A DNA stretch of 64,000 nt from Anadara kagoshimensis (Eukaryota; Mollusca; Bivalvia; Arcoida; Arcidae), in NCBI GenBank assembly GCA_021292105.1, contig CM037867.1, positions 10,860,721-10,924,720 of the forward strand, read 5' to 3'. The translations under genes and the position numbers were made by a program. The notes beneath the pieces are model-generated. The model saw only the letters and a list, made by a program, of their open reading frames with translations. It was not told the DNA's origin and did not search any database. Shown one piece after another: positions 24,684 to 36,253 of the stretch (positions are counted from its first letter, which is position 1; each line of letters opens with the position of its first letter).

Positions 24684-26778
24684 AAAGACAGAAGTTTGTA
24701 ATAAATATGTGGCTAATCTTTAAAAGCAATGGTAATGTAATAAATTTCTATAAAGGAACTGTGTATTGCACACCAGACATTGAAATCAGGCTATTTTACA
24801 AAACAACTGTTATATTATAAACAATGCCATTGTTGAAATATTCAATTCAGTAAATATATTTGAAATTGAACAAAGTGGGTTGTAATAAAGTTTAAATATA
24901 TAATAATAGACCATTGGTTGTACAATAAGTGGAATCTTTTGGAAGATTAGTGATATTATAGACAGTCTACTTGATATTTGTTTCATAAACAGTAGCCGTC
25001 TAACGTCAAGATTTTAAAATGGTGTCCCTAATACGTATCAGTGTTAGTCTTTTCTAGTTGTGTCTTGTATGTCTACTTATTGACTTACGTCGTATTATGA
25101 TCTTACTTTGCTATTGCACAAAATACTGTATTGTACCGTTTAGTGGTTAACATTGGAACTATACATCTCTTGAAAGAGTAAATACAGTAAATAAAAAAAT
25201 AGTATATTTTTGACAATAAAGTATCAGGGGCAACAAAAAGGGCTAGTAATAAAATTAAAATGCAATATAGTATTCAATAGGAAATGAACACAGGATCTAA
25301 GAAATTAGAATACACAAGATATATATTATTAAGACATGTTGACGTTGGTCTGGGAAGGACAATAAAACATACTTGTCATTGTGTGGGGGCAGAAGCTACT
25401 AAAAGGAAAAAGAAACTGAATGCATAGTGTTCTATAATGAAACTATGTATGCGCCCATCATAGTCATCACACTCGCCTAGCAAAACGTTTTTGGCATAAT
25501 AATGGAATTATTTGTAACTAAATATATAACAAGGGGGTTTCTGAATGTTGGTAAATTGACAATAACCACAGTGGAAGTGTATACCAATAGCATTTGCATA
25601 CCATCTTCTGATTGATAGGAGGTGTTAAGTCTAGTTCTGTAGTGAAATTTATACATCTAAGTGTATTCATTAGAAAGCTAAAAAAGATGCCTCTCAGTTA
25701 TGAATAATAAGCAACATTAAAATAAAATTAATTATCAAAGGCAAATTACAAAAGTTTTAAATTCTTATACAATGTCTAATTTACTGCTTAATGACATAAA
25801 TAGTTTGAGTCCATCCTTAATCATTATTGTTGTTTTGTTCTGGGTATTGACCCCCAACATCTGCGTAATTAACTAGGATTGTTTAACTTTGCATGAAATT
25901 CAGTGCATCTGAACTATATACTGCTTGCGCGTTTTTAAACTGAAAATAATGTCTTTGAAAGCACCTAACAGATTACTTGCTATACGTAGGGGTTAAAACC
26001 CTTAGATAATAGCTAACATTATCAAGAAAATTAATCAGTTAAATGGCGTGGAATCATAAAACCATTTTATTGTTATGAACTGTTTAACAACTTGTTGGTG
26101 ATGATTGATATTAAAACATTATAACCTTGCTGTTCTAATACACTCTGTCTGCTAATCGCCAATACTTACAAGATTCCTGCTGTGGTAGTAATTTTAATGC
26201 AGCGTTATTATTAATAATAGTATTTATTGGAATAAAGCAAAAACGAGATTATAACCCCACATATATTGATGTTATTGTATCTGGTGTCTTTGTGAATCTG
26301 TGGGAATTATACAAAATATTTTTTTTATTTTTAAAGATAATTACATAATTATATAATTCTGTATGAAAACGTTAATGTTCAAAATAACCTGTTTGAACAG
26401 TAATATAGCTGTTTATTTTACTCTTATACAAATAACGTTTCTGCTTCTCCCTGTGACATTTTAATTCATTGATACTATTATTGAATATAAATGACATTTT
26501 GATTTCCCTCTTTATATTGAACTCGCTTTGATTGACAATTCGTAAATTTCAAGTCTTTTTTTTCAAGTCCCCTGACCGATTGAAATCATTTTGTATTTAT
26601 AACGTTATTAATAAAATATTATTTTTGTATATTTCAATGTTTTTCATTTTCTCGGATTGTATTTTACCATCACTGTTTATATTTAACAATCCTTCATCAA
26701 GTTATATATTCTACATTATCCTCATATTGTAAATGTGTTTGGGCTATAAGCTGCATTTTGCCAAATGCTAATAAAAAT

Positions 26779-26782
26779 ATTA

Positions 26783-26813
<31 letters not shown>
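26779..26813. repeat. (TTA)n microsatellite
   Basis: TATTATTGTTATTATTATTA continuing as a pure (TTA) run. Confidence 0.95.
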
Positions 26814-26934
26814 AGTGTTTATTTTACAACGGTTAATATTAAGTAACTCGGCTTAATTTCTACAGGTTCATATCGTTAACAAACTGTATGTGTACATAAA
26901 AACACATGTAAATGTATGTAGTTCTCTCAATGCA

Positions 26935-26952
26935 TATATATATATATATATC
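26935..26952. repeat. short (TA)n tract
   Basis: Nine TA units. Confidence 0.9.
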
Positions 26953-27104
26953 ATACAAATCAAAATAATCGCTGGGTTGTTTTACGCAGAATGTATTTTA
27001 CAGGATAGCTACTCCAACAAAAAGGAAATAATAAACAATAGATGAAATGTTTGAAACTATTCAGATTAAATAATGTAAAATAAAATATGTTTTTTTTATT
27101 GCGG

Positions 27105-27290
27105 TCTTATATGTATAACACGAACGTTGAAAGTGAGACAGAGTGCTCCGAAAGGGTAAGTATTTTCTAAGCTAGCTACATCGTACATCCGCTAGGTGTA
27201 ATCAAAATTGAAAATGAAAGAACCGTGGAACTCTAAGGGACGTTAAATATATATCCGGGTTAATTTTGAATACAGAGACAACATATGATA
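27105..27290 (+). repeat. R1 copy, forward, 5'-truncated
   Basis: ACAGAGTGCTCCGAAAGGGT, CTAAGCTAGCTACATCG, GGAACTCTAAGGGACGTTAA and ATACAGAGACAACATATGAT. Confidence 0.75.
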
Positions 27291-27307
27291 AATACCTTAA
27301 CGTGTAT

Positions 27308-27502
27308 CTATTGTGTTTGAACTGAATAATTCATACAGATAACTTCATCGGTTTTTGTGTTGAAGCAATCCAAAAGTATATGTACTCCGGTTTCTTCTAC
27401 CATCCCTAACATATAGCCTCGATATTTGTGAAAAAATCTTGTCTTGGGCGTAAACACTTTGACTCCACTCTGAAATATAGTTCCATTGTCATTTATCAAA
27501 AA
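27308..27502 (-). CDS. candidate terminal coding exon, unrecognised
   Basis: On the minus strand, acceptor AACCAATTTCTTTGTAG at 27503-27504 is followed in frame by 64 codons and TAG (27308-27310): FLINDNGTIFQSGVKVFTPK ... GYMLGMVEETGVHILLDCFN and so on. Residue balance looks like real protein. No family recognised and no convincing partner exon found up to about 28.1 kb. An R1 copy lies directly downstream. It could be a chance frame or the end of a gene with distant exons. Confidence 0.3.
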   Translation of the reverse strand, partial: FLINDNGTIFQSGVKVFTPKTRFFHKYRGYMLGMVEETGVHILLDCFNTKTDEVICMNYSVQTQ

Positions 27503-27504
27503 CT

Positions 27505-28560
27505 ACAAAGAAATTGGTTTATATACATGTATATAAGATACTGTGGCAATAAATAGAAAAACAACTCACTGCTAGAAACAAAGACAATTATTAAAAAAAA
27601 TGGACAAATAAGAGAAAAGCAATTTCTCTTTTGCAGACATTCTGATTTTTTTACAGAAGCGATTGTGTTTTGCTTTCCAGACTATTGATATAACATATCT
27701 TTATTACAACATAAAAGAAACTTAAAGACTTATATTTATTTCATCAATATCTGAGGAAATCTTGTTAGGATTTACAATCCGAGAAAATCGTGACATGAAA
27801 CTTGTTTTAAATAATTGCTTTTCTCTGGACGATATTATTATCATCCGACTAAAACACTATCCTTTGTTTGCTTAGGACGACAGAACGGGGGAACTTTTAT
27901 TGGATTACAAAACTTAATTCTGTGCAGGTCTATTCAATTTGCTACATATGACAAAACCTATAATGTTCTCATATACCGTATACGTAAACATTGTGTGTGG
28001 CTTCCATTAGCGTGTAAAATGCTTATAACGCATGTCCTGATACAACTATAAACAATTAGTAGATCAGATACCTCAATTTCCCCAACGGTCATTTAAGATA
28101 CGACCGTTAAAAGGACTTTAATTAAGCATAATAATACGTATTACACAGTTAGTGTATGACTTGATGGATGGTAAATCGCTTTTTGTAAATTCTGGACATA
28201 TCTGACCACCGTTTATGCTTTATTGTTGTTTATCGGATAAGAGTTGACACAGGACCCTTTAGTACCTTCCATAGTTGTATGTCTAAAGCTTCTTGTATTT
28301 TTAGTATTCTAAAGTACATTGTATATGAAACGGCGTTCGGCTTACCATGGGTTTAGTTCTAAACACACGCGCTTGTTAACTTTTAAACGTATTTGGCTAG
28401 TTTGAAAAAAAACTTTACACACAAGTACTAGTTGAATATCATTGAAGCTCGGTGATCTTTTAAAACATTTAAATGCTTAAGTGTTATAAGATAAAAAAAA
28501 ACTACTGAACGATGAATTCTTTTATAACTTTTTCAACATACTAATTGCCTTACGAGTTAA
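27505..28560. other. non-coding stretch upstream of the candidate minus-strand exon
   Basis: Searched by eye for partner exons. A minus-strand piece near 27930-28000 (TMFTYTVYENIIGFVICSK) is open briefly but lacks clear splice sites. Confidence 0.45.
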
Positions 28561-28830
28561 AATCAGTGACGTACTTTATCCCTGCTAGGGAAGGGACTCG
28601 GCTTCAAAAGGAGTGAAGAGGAGAAATGGTGTTTAACAACACCAGTCAAGATTCTTTTACTTAGCTCTGTTTAGATGGAGTAAAATCGGAGTGCACAATA
28701 AAAAACCCCAGATAAACTTACTTTGTTACACTTAGATCTGTCACAGCGGGTTTCTACGACGTGAGTACACGCATAAGACCACTCGCCACAAAAGCAACGA
28801 CCTTGTGCATGTGTCATTATATTTAAACAT
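28560..28830 (-). mobile_element. SINE-like element, tail shared with the 31.5-kb element
   Basis: The minus strand carries AAAAGAATCTTGACTGGTGT then TGTTAAACACC, parallel to AAAAATTCTTGACTGG..GTTAAAC near 31870. It is GC-richer than its flanks. No clear tRNA-like head was found. Confidence 0.35.
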
Positions 28831-29574
28831 AAAAATCCTCATGTGTTTACCTTTATTTATACCCAAGATGTTTCATATTTGTAACATAGGTTATATTACC
28901 TTGATTTAAGTTTTACGTTTTAAACGTGTTGATAGTTGTAATGTGAATGTATGTTTCAGGTTTCTCTTTAATTTAGTATCATTTACAGTCTTCAGTGCCA
29001 AAAGCCGTGACTAACATCAAGAAGATTGACGACACAAACGACCAAATAACTGCTATGTCTCGGTGTCTCGGGCAGTTGAGATAAGGCAAAAATTGTATCT
29101 GCGCAATTAAAATCCTAAAACAATTCATTTATACTACAACGAATCGAAATAGTTTTTAAAAACTCACGTCATTCTTAAAGTCATATTCCATAAAATAATA
29201 TTTTATTAAGCTAAGACTTGGCGAGCAAGTGACTTGCGTCAGAGATGAAGCAGATTTCAACTGCCAAATTAAAGTAATAGTCTAGATGTTTTATTGGCTT
29301 ACGGAGGGATTTATTGTATATGATCAGTCATGTCAATCATGTATAATTTTAGTCCATAAGAAGATTTTACAACCATCGGATTTGTAATTGTTATGAAGCG
29401 GTAAATGTTACGGGTCATCTCGATTTTAATAATTGCCTTCGGCGCTGAAGAAGTTCAGTTTTGCCGTTTTCAACTAGAATTATACTTTTTTCTCAATAGG
29501 TTGCCCATCTTGTACAAATATCGTTCTAGAGAAATTTCGATTGGATTGGTTTACATTCAGAGTATCTAAGGCCC

Positions 29575-29750
29575 TTGTCATTGATTTCATTTTGTTCAGA
29601 TATTTGATGGTGGAGGAAACCTGTGTTCTCGAAGAAAACCACCGACTTTTGGCAAGCGATCTGACAATTTTCTCACACTAGGATGTAACAGAGTAACATT
29701 CGAAACTGCGCGATCTCGTTATTGCATGCTTTACACCACTTGGCCATTAA
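29575..29750 (-). mobile_element. tRNA-derived SINE-like element
   Basis: On the minus strand an A box TGGCCAAGTGG (29746-29736) is followed 27 bases later by a B-box-like AGTTTCGAATG (29708-29698). Then comes a body ending GTCGGTGGTTTTCTTCGAGA ... GGTTTCCTCCACCATC. The last part resembles a tail common in marine invertebrate SINEs (recalled, not searched). Confidence 0.5.
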
Positions 29751-31478
29751 AACCCCTAGTTAATTATTGAATATACTTTGAATGCTAATTTTGCTGACAA
29801 TCGCCTAGACATCTGCGCTTTATCCGTCAGTTGCTTAATTTACGTAATTTTTCTTTTTTTAGCACATTTTAAATTTTTAATAATTCTTAAGCTGTTTGTA
29901 ATTTTCGGATTATATTTGTTATATCCGACTTACCTTAATCTGTAGTTCCGTCTTTTAGCTTGTGAGTGAGCGAGTGTCCTGCGTCAGAGAATTAGTAACC
30001 CAATGCTTAAAATCATCTTATAAATATCAGTTAAGCCGTATTTATTGGCTTGCTGAAAGAATGAAATCTGATGTATGTTTCACAAGATTGTCTGTCAATC
30101 AAGGTTTACTCTTGCAATGAAGCTATTACAAAAACGGGTGAAAAGAGTTATTAACTTAGAAGGGTGACATTGTAAAGCGGTAATAGACCATATATATAGT
30201 AGAAATAACCAGGGAGATGTAAGACAATTTATTGTTAGGTGTGAATTATTGGTTAATTGTCTTTTAGCACAACATTAATCCACATGATAGGCCCGTGATA
30301 ATATGTGAGAATGGGGCTTATTGATTCTGGACCGTAATCACACTGTGTTGTCTGTCCTTCTTGGTGATTTTTCGTGTCTAATTATAAACCTATATTGTTT
30401 AATCAAATCTCACTGTTTACAGAGGCATCTAATTCATTGATTTGACTGGCGTGTTCTGAATCACTCTGATTATTGTTTAATTAATTTACATCATGAAGGT
30501 CATCTTTTTTACGTTTATTTAGAACAGGGAACGGAATTTTTATTTCGTTGTTAGTAGGGAATTACAAGTAATGAATTGGAGAAAACATACTTGTATCTGC
30601 CAATGAAAATTGTATTAGTACACTCCCTGAAGTAAAAGAAAACACCCAAAAAACACAAATATATGTTTCTGATCATTTTAGTTTAGTTCAATTATCTTGC
30701 TATTCATATTTTAAATTTCATGATTCTTCTACTTCTTTTTTTTTCAATTACAGCAACCAATCAAAATTTGAATACAAGATGTTGACATGCGTAGACGTAT
30801 GTAAAGAATAAATTTGCAGAAAATAAGTGAAAAAACTGGTGGTGATTAAAAATATTTACAAGTGCGTAAAATGAGATTAAGAAGTGATGTGAGAACAACA
30901 AGATCAGCTGTTCTCGCGGAAAGAGTCAACAATTGTATTGAAGAATAAGGCAGATGAATGAGAGTGTGGACGGAATTTTACAAATGCTTCATTTAAAATT
31001 AATAAAATATTATCAAGCCAGGTTGAACATGATAAAAAACATGACCACCAATTTTCGCAAACCGACTGAAAAGTTACTGGCTAGAATCTAAATAGACACC
31101 GAAAGAACTGTGGTCCGAAACCTGGTGCTTTAGACAAAAAGACCTCTAGCCTCAGTAAGCGTAACAATATTCACTTTACCAAAACCCAATTTTAGAGGTT
31201 AAGCCACATTTTACAAAACTGAAGACAATTTTTCTAGTGCCATCAATGTGTTCAAACATGTATGTCATTCGCTTTTCAAGACCTTACTTTATAAAGTCTA
31301 CAAACTCTATAAAAATTTCCATTTTACTACAAACTGAAAATTGTCTATGTATATCAGCTCCACGTTTTCATCCTTATAAGGCAATACTGATAGCCGGTGA
31401 TATGAAAATCATGACAAATTTATGACAAAAGGAAGTACTGTTTAACACCTATGAACCTTCACCATGTGACCATGCATA
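29750..31478. other. AT-rich non-coding stretch
   Basis: Nothing recognised. The 62-codon frame at 31237-31425 has no family features. Confidence 0.55.
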
Positions 31479-31912
31479 CGAGAGTGCACAAGGCAAACCA
31501 CGATGACATAGCGACTTAACGTCTAGGCTCGAATCCCATTCGGACAGATCCTATTTATTTGGCTTATCGGATGGCATTGCTTTTATACAGATATGCAGTT
31601 TCCTTCACCGTTTCGGTAGAATGTCCGCTCAAAAAGTGGGAGGTCGTGGCGTGAGTCTTGAAAGTAGGTAGTGACTGCTGTTTCGCCAAGCACTCTGCAG
31701 CACAAATGAAAGTCACGGTTCTTTCGGATGGGAAATTAAAATAAACGATCCCCGTGTCACGGCATGCTTGACACGATAAGGAACCCTGCTGTATAATGCC
31801 GTAAGCGCAACACACATGCAAAATTTCTGCACCTTCGACGCCTATAGCTTGCAACGTCTCGATATAAGTGAAAAATTCTTGACTGGGACGTTAAACGTCA
31901 TTCTCCACTGAC
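31478..31912 (+). mobile_element. SINE-like element with tRNA-like head
   Basis: A head at 31478-31545 has TGACATAGCGAC and a B-box-like GGCTCGAATCC. The body is distinctly GC-richer than its surroundings, and the tail GAAAAATTCTTGACTGGGAC then GTTAAACGTC recurs in the element at 28.6 kb. A 96-codon open frame on the opposite strand (31564-31854) is probably a by-product. The type resembles bivalve SINEs, but exact assignment needs a search. Confidence 0.4.
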
Positions 31913-32604
31913 CTCAGCCGTTTAAGAACTGCTCAACTGTATTTTTTGTGTCACATAAAGACACATTGCTCCACTCTATTTCAGTTTCCCTACGAGCTTA
32001 TATTCAAATCAAATAAAAATAACACAAATATCCTTAATAACTAAAACAATTTAAAAAAAAAAATGTAAGTAAACACATTATATGAAGCATAAAACCACAT
32101 TACTCCGCTTTACTCCAACTTTCACACCTTTTCTATATCACATAGCCTACAAAGAAAAAACGTCAATAGTCCATGCAATAACTATTATTAGTATGAAAAT
32201 GGAAAGTAAACACATAGATAATATGGATTAATAAAGCTATCAATAGAAATAAATATGATATACACAGCAATCAAAATGCAATCAACATGGCTAAGATTTG
32301 GTATTCCTTAAGGAGATGGAAACAGATTGAAATTACACACAAGTACTGTTTGAATATAATAGAAGCCGAGTGATCTTTGAATCTGGCTTAACCCTGTGTT
32401 CTAAAATAAACCTTGGACAAACATTTAAAAAGGATTTACCACGAAAACTAATTTCATTTTATAAATATTTGATCTCAGTATTATATGAATATATTCAACA
32501 TGCTGTTTTTTCTAATCTCTGCGTTATTATCACATCTAAACAAATATAAAGATTGCACTGTAGTTCACTAGGACTCGGATGTATTTTCATAATAAGAGTA
32601 CAGT

Positions 32605-33045
32605 ACAGACCTGTCGAAAGTTTAACACTGAACTAACGAAAATAAGTCGAAGCTAAGACTTCGAACGACCGATAGTGTTAGGGGCATGCGGATAACATAG
32701 TTCATATGCAGATGATTTGAAGAAGCTCGGTAGAGCACGGTACATAAAAAAAAAAAAACTACGTGTTCTTCGTTTTTCTTTTTTTTTATATCGGAAGTCA
32801 ACAAACAACTCACAACTACAAAAAAGGAAACGGATAGGTACATATATCCGGAATTATGAGTAATGACAAAAATAACCAACAAAATACAAATAGGAAATGG
32901 ATGCGAATAGATAAACCGGAATATACATGTACATAATTACAAAATTACTGATCCTACATAACCCATACATATAACAATAGTTCAAATCTAAAAAGCTGTC
33001 GAGAGATAACTGCAGTCCACAAACTAATGATATACAGTCAAGGAG
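32605..33045. mobile_element. R6 element, copy interrupted by extra sequence
   Basis: The left end CAGACCTGTCGAAAGTTTAA is intact, and AAAAGCTGTCGAGAGATAAC near 32992-33011 matches the inner right part of other copies. The middle is about 240 bp longer than in them, and the right terminus is not clear. Confidence 0.45.
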
Positions 33046-33248
33046 GGACAAATATCTGGTTTTGATTTGGCACCGAGTCGTTATAGTCTAGTCAATCTAT
33101 GAAAAAAATAGGGCCAAACCTCAAAGTAATTGCAACAGAAAATATTTTTATGTGATTTTTTCATAAATGGTGTTTTTATTCACCATAAAAAATCTACCAA
33201 TTTCAATCCAGTGGAATTCGGGTTTTTTGCCAATAAAAGTTACCAATT

Positions 33249-33610
33249 GCAATTTCTATAGAAAAGAGAGATAACTCTGTATTGTGATCCTACATTTAAC
33301 ACAGAAATTTTCAAAAACTTCAAGTATTTTCTGCTTCTTTATGAAGAACAGCATCAAAATCAGATAGAAATCTATAGCTAGACTTAAAGCAAATCATTTA
33401 AGACAATTTAGAATGCAATATATAGATGGACTGTAAAAAATTAAATTATTTTGTTGAAAATTAAAATGGGCTGATGATCTAACTCAGAAATGTTAATATG
33501 ATTGAATTCAGGGACGTTACTTTATATTTTGTTGAAATAGCAAAAGACATATGATAATGGGACTTAAACTCCACCTGTTCTACAAGAGTTATCTCCCTTG
33601 TCTATAGAAG
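33249..33610. mobile_element. inverted-repeat element with AGATAACTCT ends
   Basis: Left AATTTCTATAGAAAAGAGAG (33251-33270, then ATAACTCT) and right, reverse-complemented, AACTTCTATAGACAAGGGAG followed by ATAACTCT, give ~30-bp inverted repeats around ~300 bp of AT-rich sequence without coding capacity. It is MITE-like; no target duplication was recognised. Confidence 0.55.
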
Positions 33611-33652
33611 TTTTCCCCTTATCAGATTTTAGTAGACTTTTTTACTATAACC

Positions 33653-33657
<5 letters not shown>

Positions 33658-33733
<76 letters not shown>
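33658..33733. repeat. (TA)n microsatellite, followed by GATA/GA tract
   Basis: About 38 TA units, then GAGAGAGATAGAGATAGATA to about 33768. The open frame across it (poly Tyr-Ile) is an artefact. Confidence 0.97.
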
Positions 33734-33736
<3 letters not shown>

Positions 33737-34124
33737 TGAGAGAGATAGAGATAGATAGAGAGAGATGGGTTACTTTAAGCTGTTATTTTAGTATCAGCAT
33801 GATGCCAAATATATCACATTGCAATTAGAATCGGAAGTTCAAAACGTACCTTCCAGAGCCAGTCAGGCTGCTATATAAATCAACATGTACTTTATGTCAT
33901 GCTATGTCTAGCTACCGACTTTTAAATTCAGTTGTAAACCAGACACCGAATTTCATTAATCTATATTTTCGTCGAAGAAAATTATAAAATGTTCAAAGAT
34001 AATATGCTATATCTATTTCTATCCAGCATTTTAGTTTTTACATATAACTTAAGAATTGAAACACGATATTATCATTTAACGTTATATAGTGGGTTTCATA
34101 TCATGCTCACGTCTGGCTTCTAAA

Positions 34125-34290
34125 GTAAATATTAAACACCAATATACCGAACCATCTTCAAATCGCAATTCCAAATCAGCGTACATACTTCGAAAACTTG
34201 TACATTAAGCCAAAGCAGTTAAACTTCCATCAGGAATATGAGGTTTAGTGCTCCGGAAGGTTAACCACCTACCACAAGTAAAATCTAATC
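34125..34290 (+). repeat. R1 copy, forward, first of a tandem pair
   Basis: CACCAATATACCGAACCAT, ACTTCCATCAGGAATATGAG and GTGCTCCGGAAGGTTAACCA, ending in a second R1 start. Confidence 0.7.
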
Positions 34291-34625
34291 AAAAACAAAC
34301 ATACTAACCCATGTCCGAGTCTCAATCCAGAAGCAAAGTAAAAACTTTTGAATGTCACGGTTAGACACGTGAACTGCCACCAGGTAAATGAGGTCGGATG
34401 CTCCGGAAGGTTAACCACCTGGTACATGTAAAGTCTTTGTTGTTTTTGTATAATTGAAACTGGTATAATACGTAATAATGAAAGGAACATGAGGATTTGA
34501 AACGTCAAATACATCCAGGATAATTTTAAATACAGAGACATAATTCTTAGTAACAAGTGTGATTACGACCATAGGATGTTTTGTAGGCCTTGATAAACCT
34601 ACTTGCAATATTCCTGAGTCAACAA
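34290..34625 (+). repeat. R1 copy, forward, second of a tandem pair
   Basis: AACAAACATACTAACCCATG, GGATGCTCCGGAAGGTTAAC, GAAACGTCAAATACATCCAG, GTGTGATTACGACCATAGG and ATTCCTGAGTCAACAATTTA. Segments a-c. Confidence 0.82.
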
Positions 34626-34997
34626 TTTATTAATATGCAGCTTGCTTCGTTTAACAAAATTGTTCAAATATCAAAGCTTCTTGATTTTTAATTTCTCAAG
34701 CTGACAACAGCAATATTAAATTTGCATATGACACAATATTACTCCAGATAAACGTAAAAATCATCTACATCAAAAACGAACTATGCAGTCGATATTGAAT
34801 AGTCCAGTACTTTTGTTGACAATGTTCATCATAATAGCATTAAGGTATATTGCTTCATTTAATAACGTTTTTTTTATTTTTTGCATTCGACCGTGATTTA
34901 AACATGCAGAACAATTAGTTTTAAAATCGTATACATGGTGTAACCTCAGTATGTTACAAGCAATCCGACAATTCGAACACCGTTCATACGATATGAC

Positions 34998-35450
34998 TTA
35001 CTTGACGTAATCCTCTGCGCCCTTGGAGGGGCATAGGGCCTCGACAATAACTCTCCATCTGTCCCGGCCAGGTGCAGCTCGTTTGGCCTCTCCCCATGAC
35101 ATCTGGATCAACCTCAGATCGCTGTCTAGTGTTCTTCGCCGCGTTGGTACTAGGCGCCCTCTCTTCCTCTTTCTTTGTGAGTTCCAGTTCAAAGCATGCT
35201 TCGTGATGTTTCCCTTTTCTCGTCTTAGGATGTGGCCAATCCATCGCCATTTCTTTTCTTTATTGTATCTGAAAATGATTTTGGTGTGTTTTTCTACATA
35301 GGTCCTGGTTCGATATTTTCTCAGGCCATCTGATTTTAAAGAGCTGTCTGAGACATTTATTAACAAAAACTTGGCGGTAATGTTCGTTCTTTTTTCTTTG
35401 TTTCCATGTCTCAGATCCATAGAGAAGGACAAACTGAACATTTGTTTCAA
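34998..35450 (-). pseudogene. C-terminal region of the broken RTE element
   Basis: A 150-codon piece containing YNKEKKWRWIGHILRREK, ITKHALNWNSQRKRKRGR and WRVIVEALCPSKGAEDYVK, the conserved tail downstream of RT in this lineage. It begins in a different frame from the RT piece, showing at least one indel between them. Confidence 0.85.
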
Positions 35451-35734
35451 AAATTCTGATCTTTGTCTTGAGGCTGATGTTACTGCTTTTCCAGATTAGT
35501 CTTAAGTAACAAATGCATGTCTGGCGTTTCCATGTCCTGGTCTGCGACCCCTATTTTATTTACAATACTTCCCAGATAGGTGAAGTTGTCTACATCTTCA
35601 ATGATTTTTACTTTCAAAATGAGAGGGAAGTCAATTTGTGCATTGGTTCGTAGGCACTTAACCTTTGCGGTATTTATTTCAAGCCCAGTAGATCTAGCAA
35701 CTGCTTGAAGTGACTATGTTTTCTGTTGCATATG

Positions 35735-36253
35735 TTAGAAAAGATATGACAGCAAGCTTACATCATCTGCGAAATCAAGGTCTTCTAGTTTTGATGTAAG
35801 CGTCCATTGGATTCCTCTAGCTGGTGACATGCTAGTTTTCATAATCCAGTCGATGACAAGAGAGAAGATCAGAGGTGATAGGAGACATCTTTGTCTGACG
35901 CCTGTGGCCACACTAAATGGTGGAGATAAAGAAGATACTTGACATGTGGTGTTGTTGTATAGTCCCTGGATGATCTTGACAATTTTTTCCGGGATACCAT
36001 AGTGTCGTAGAACTTTCCATAAGGTGCTACGGTCTATCATGTCAAATGCTTTCTTGAAGTTCACAAAATTGAAGTAAAGTGTTGACTGCCACTCAAGAGA
36101 TTGTTCTATAATAAGACGCAAGGTGGCAATTTGGTCTGTACATGAACGCCCGCACCTGAATCCTGCTTGTTCATCTCTCAGTTTTCCATCGATGGCATCC
36201 TTTGCTTGGTAGTGAGAGCAGTTGTATTCCTCTCCAGTTTTGACAATAACCAA
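35735..36253 (-). pseudogene. reverse transcriptase domain of the broken RTE element
   Basis: An open piece of 172 codons holds the fingers and palm: AGFRCGRSCTDQIATLR, FKKAFDMIDRSTLWKVLRHY, GVRQRCLLSP and DLDFADDVSLLS. The catalytic Asp of KKAFD and both Asp of FADD are kept. The usual GVRQGC glycine has become Arg (GVRQRC). The frame breaks right after FADD. Confidence 0.88.

Larger units (their letters stand above)
23430..25115. repeat. R3: tandem repeat with period about 740 bp, 2.3 copies
   Basis: Two near-full copies (about 23650-24400 and 24430-25115) share, in order: GATAYAATCCC, TTGTCAAYARATAATTTT, CATTACAACTAAYTGTA, ACTGGTTCCGGAGATT with a hairpin, ATCAAAGACAG, GAAATTRAACAAAGTGGGTT, ACCATTGG, and GGTGTCCCTAATACGTATCA. 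A truncated first copy (about 23430-23600) keeps ACCACTGGTTGTACAATA and the GTCTAAAATCAAGGATT part. No protein is encoded. Confidence 0.75.
25115..27105. other. AT-rich non-coding stretch
   Basis: Only the (TTA)n and (TA)n tracts are recognised. Confidence 0.55.

Noticed and set aside
28989-29084. Exon-like 31-codon frame after an acceptor-like CAG (VPKAVTNIKKIDDTNDQITA)
   Set aside because: Short, with no matching donor or partner exon and no recognised family; not enough to call an exon.
31564-31854. 96-codon minus-strand frame with several Cys
   Set aside because: It lies antisense within a GC-richer SINE-like element; Cys spacing does not fit a known zinc-binding domain.
33598-33828. 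Open frame through (TA)n, poly Tyr-Ile
   Set aside because: Artefact of a stop-free phase of the dinucleotide repeat; the same applies to the frames at 44673 and 52086.
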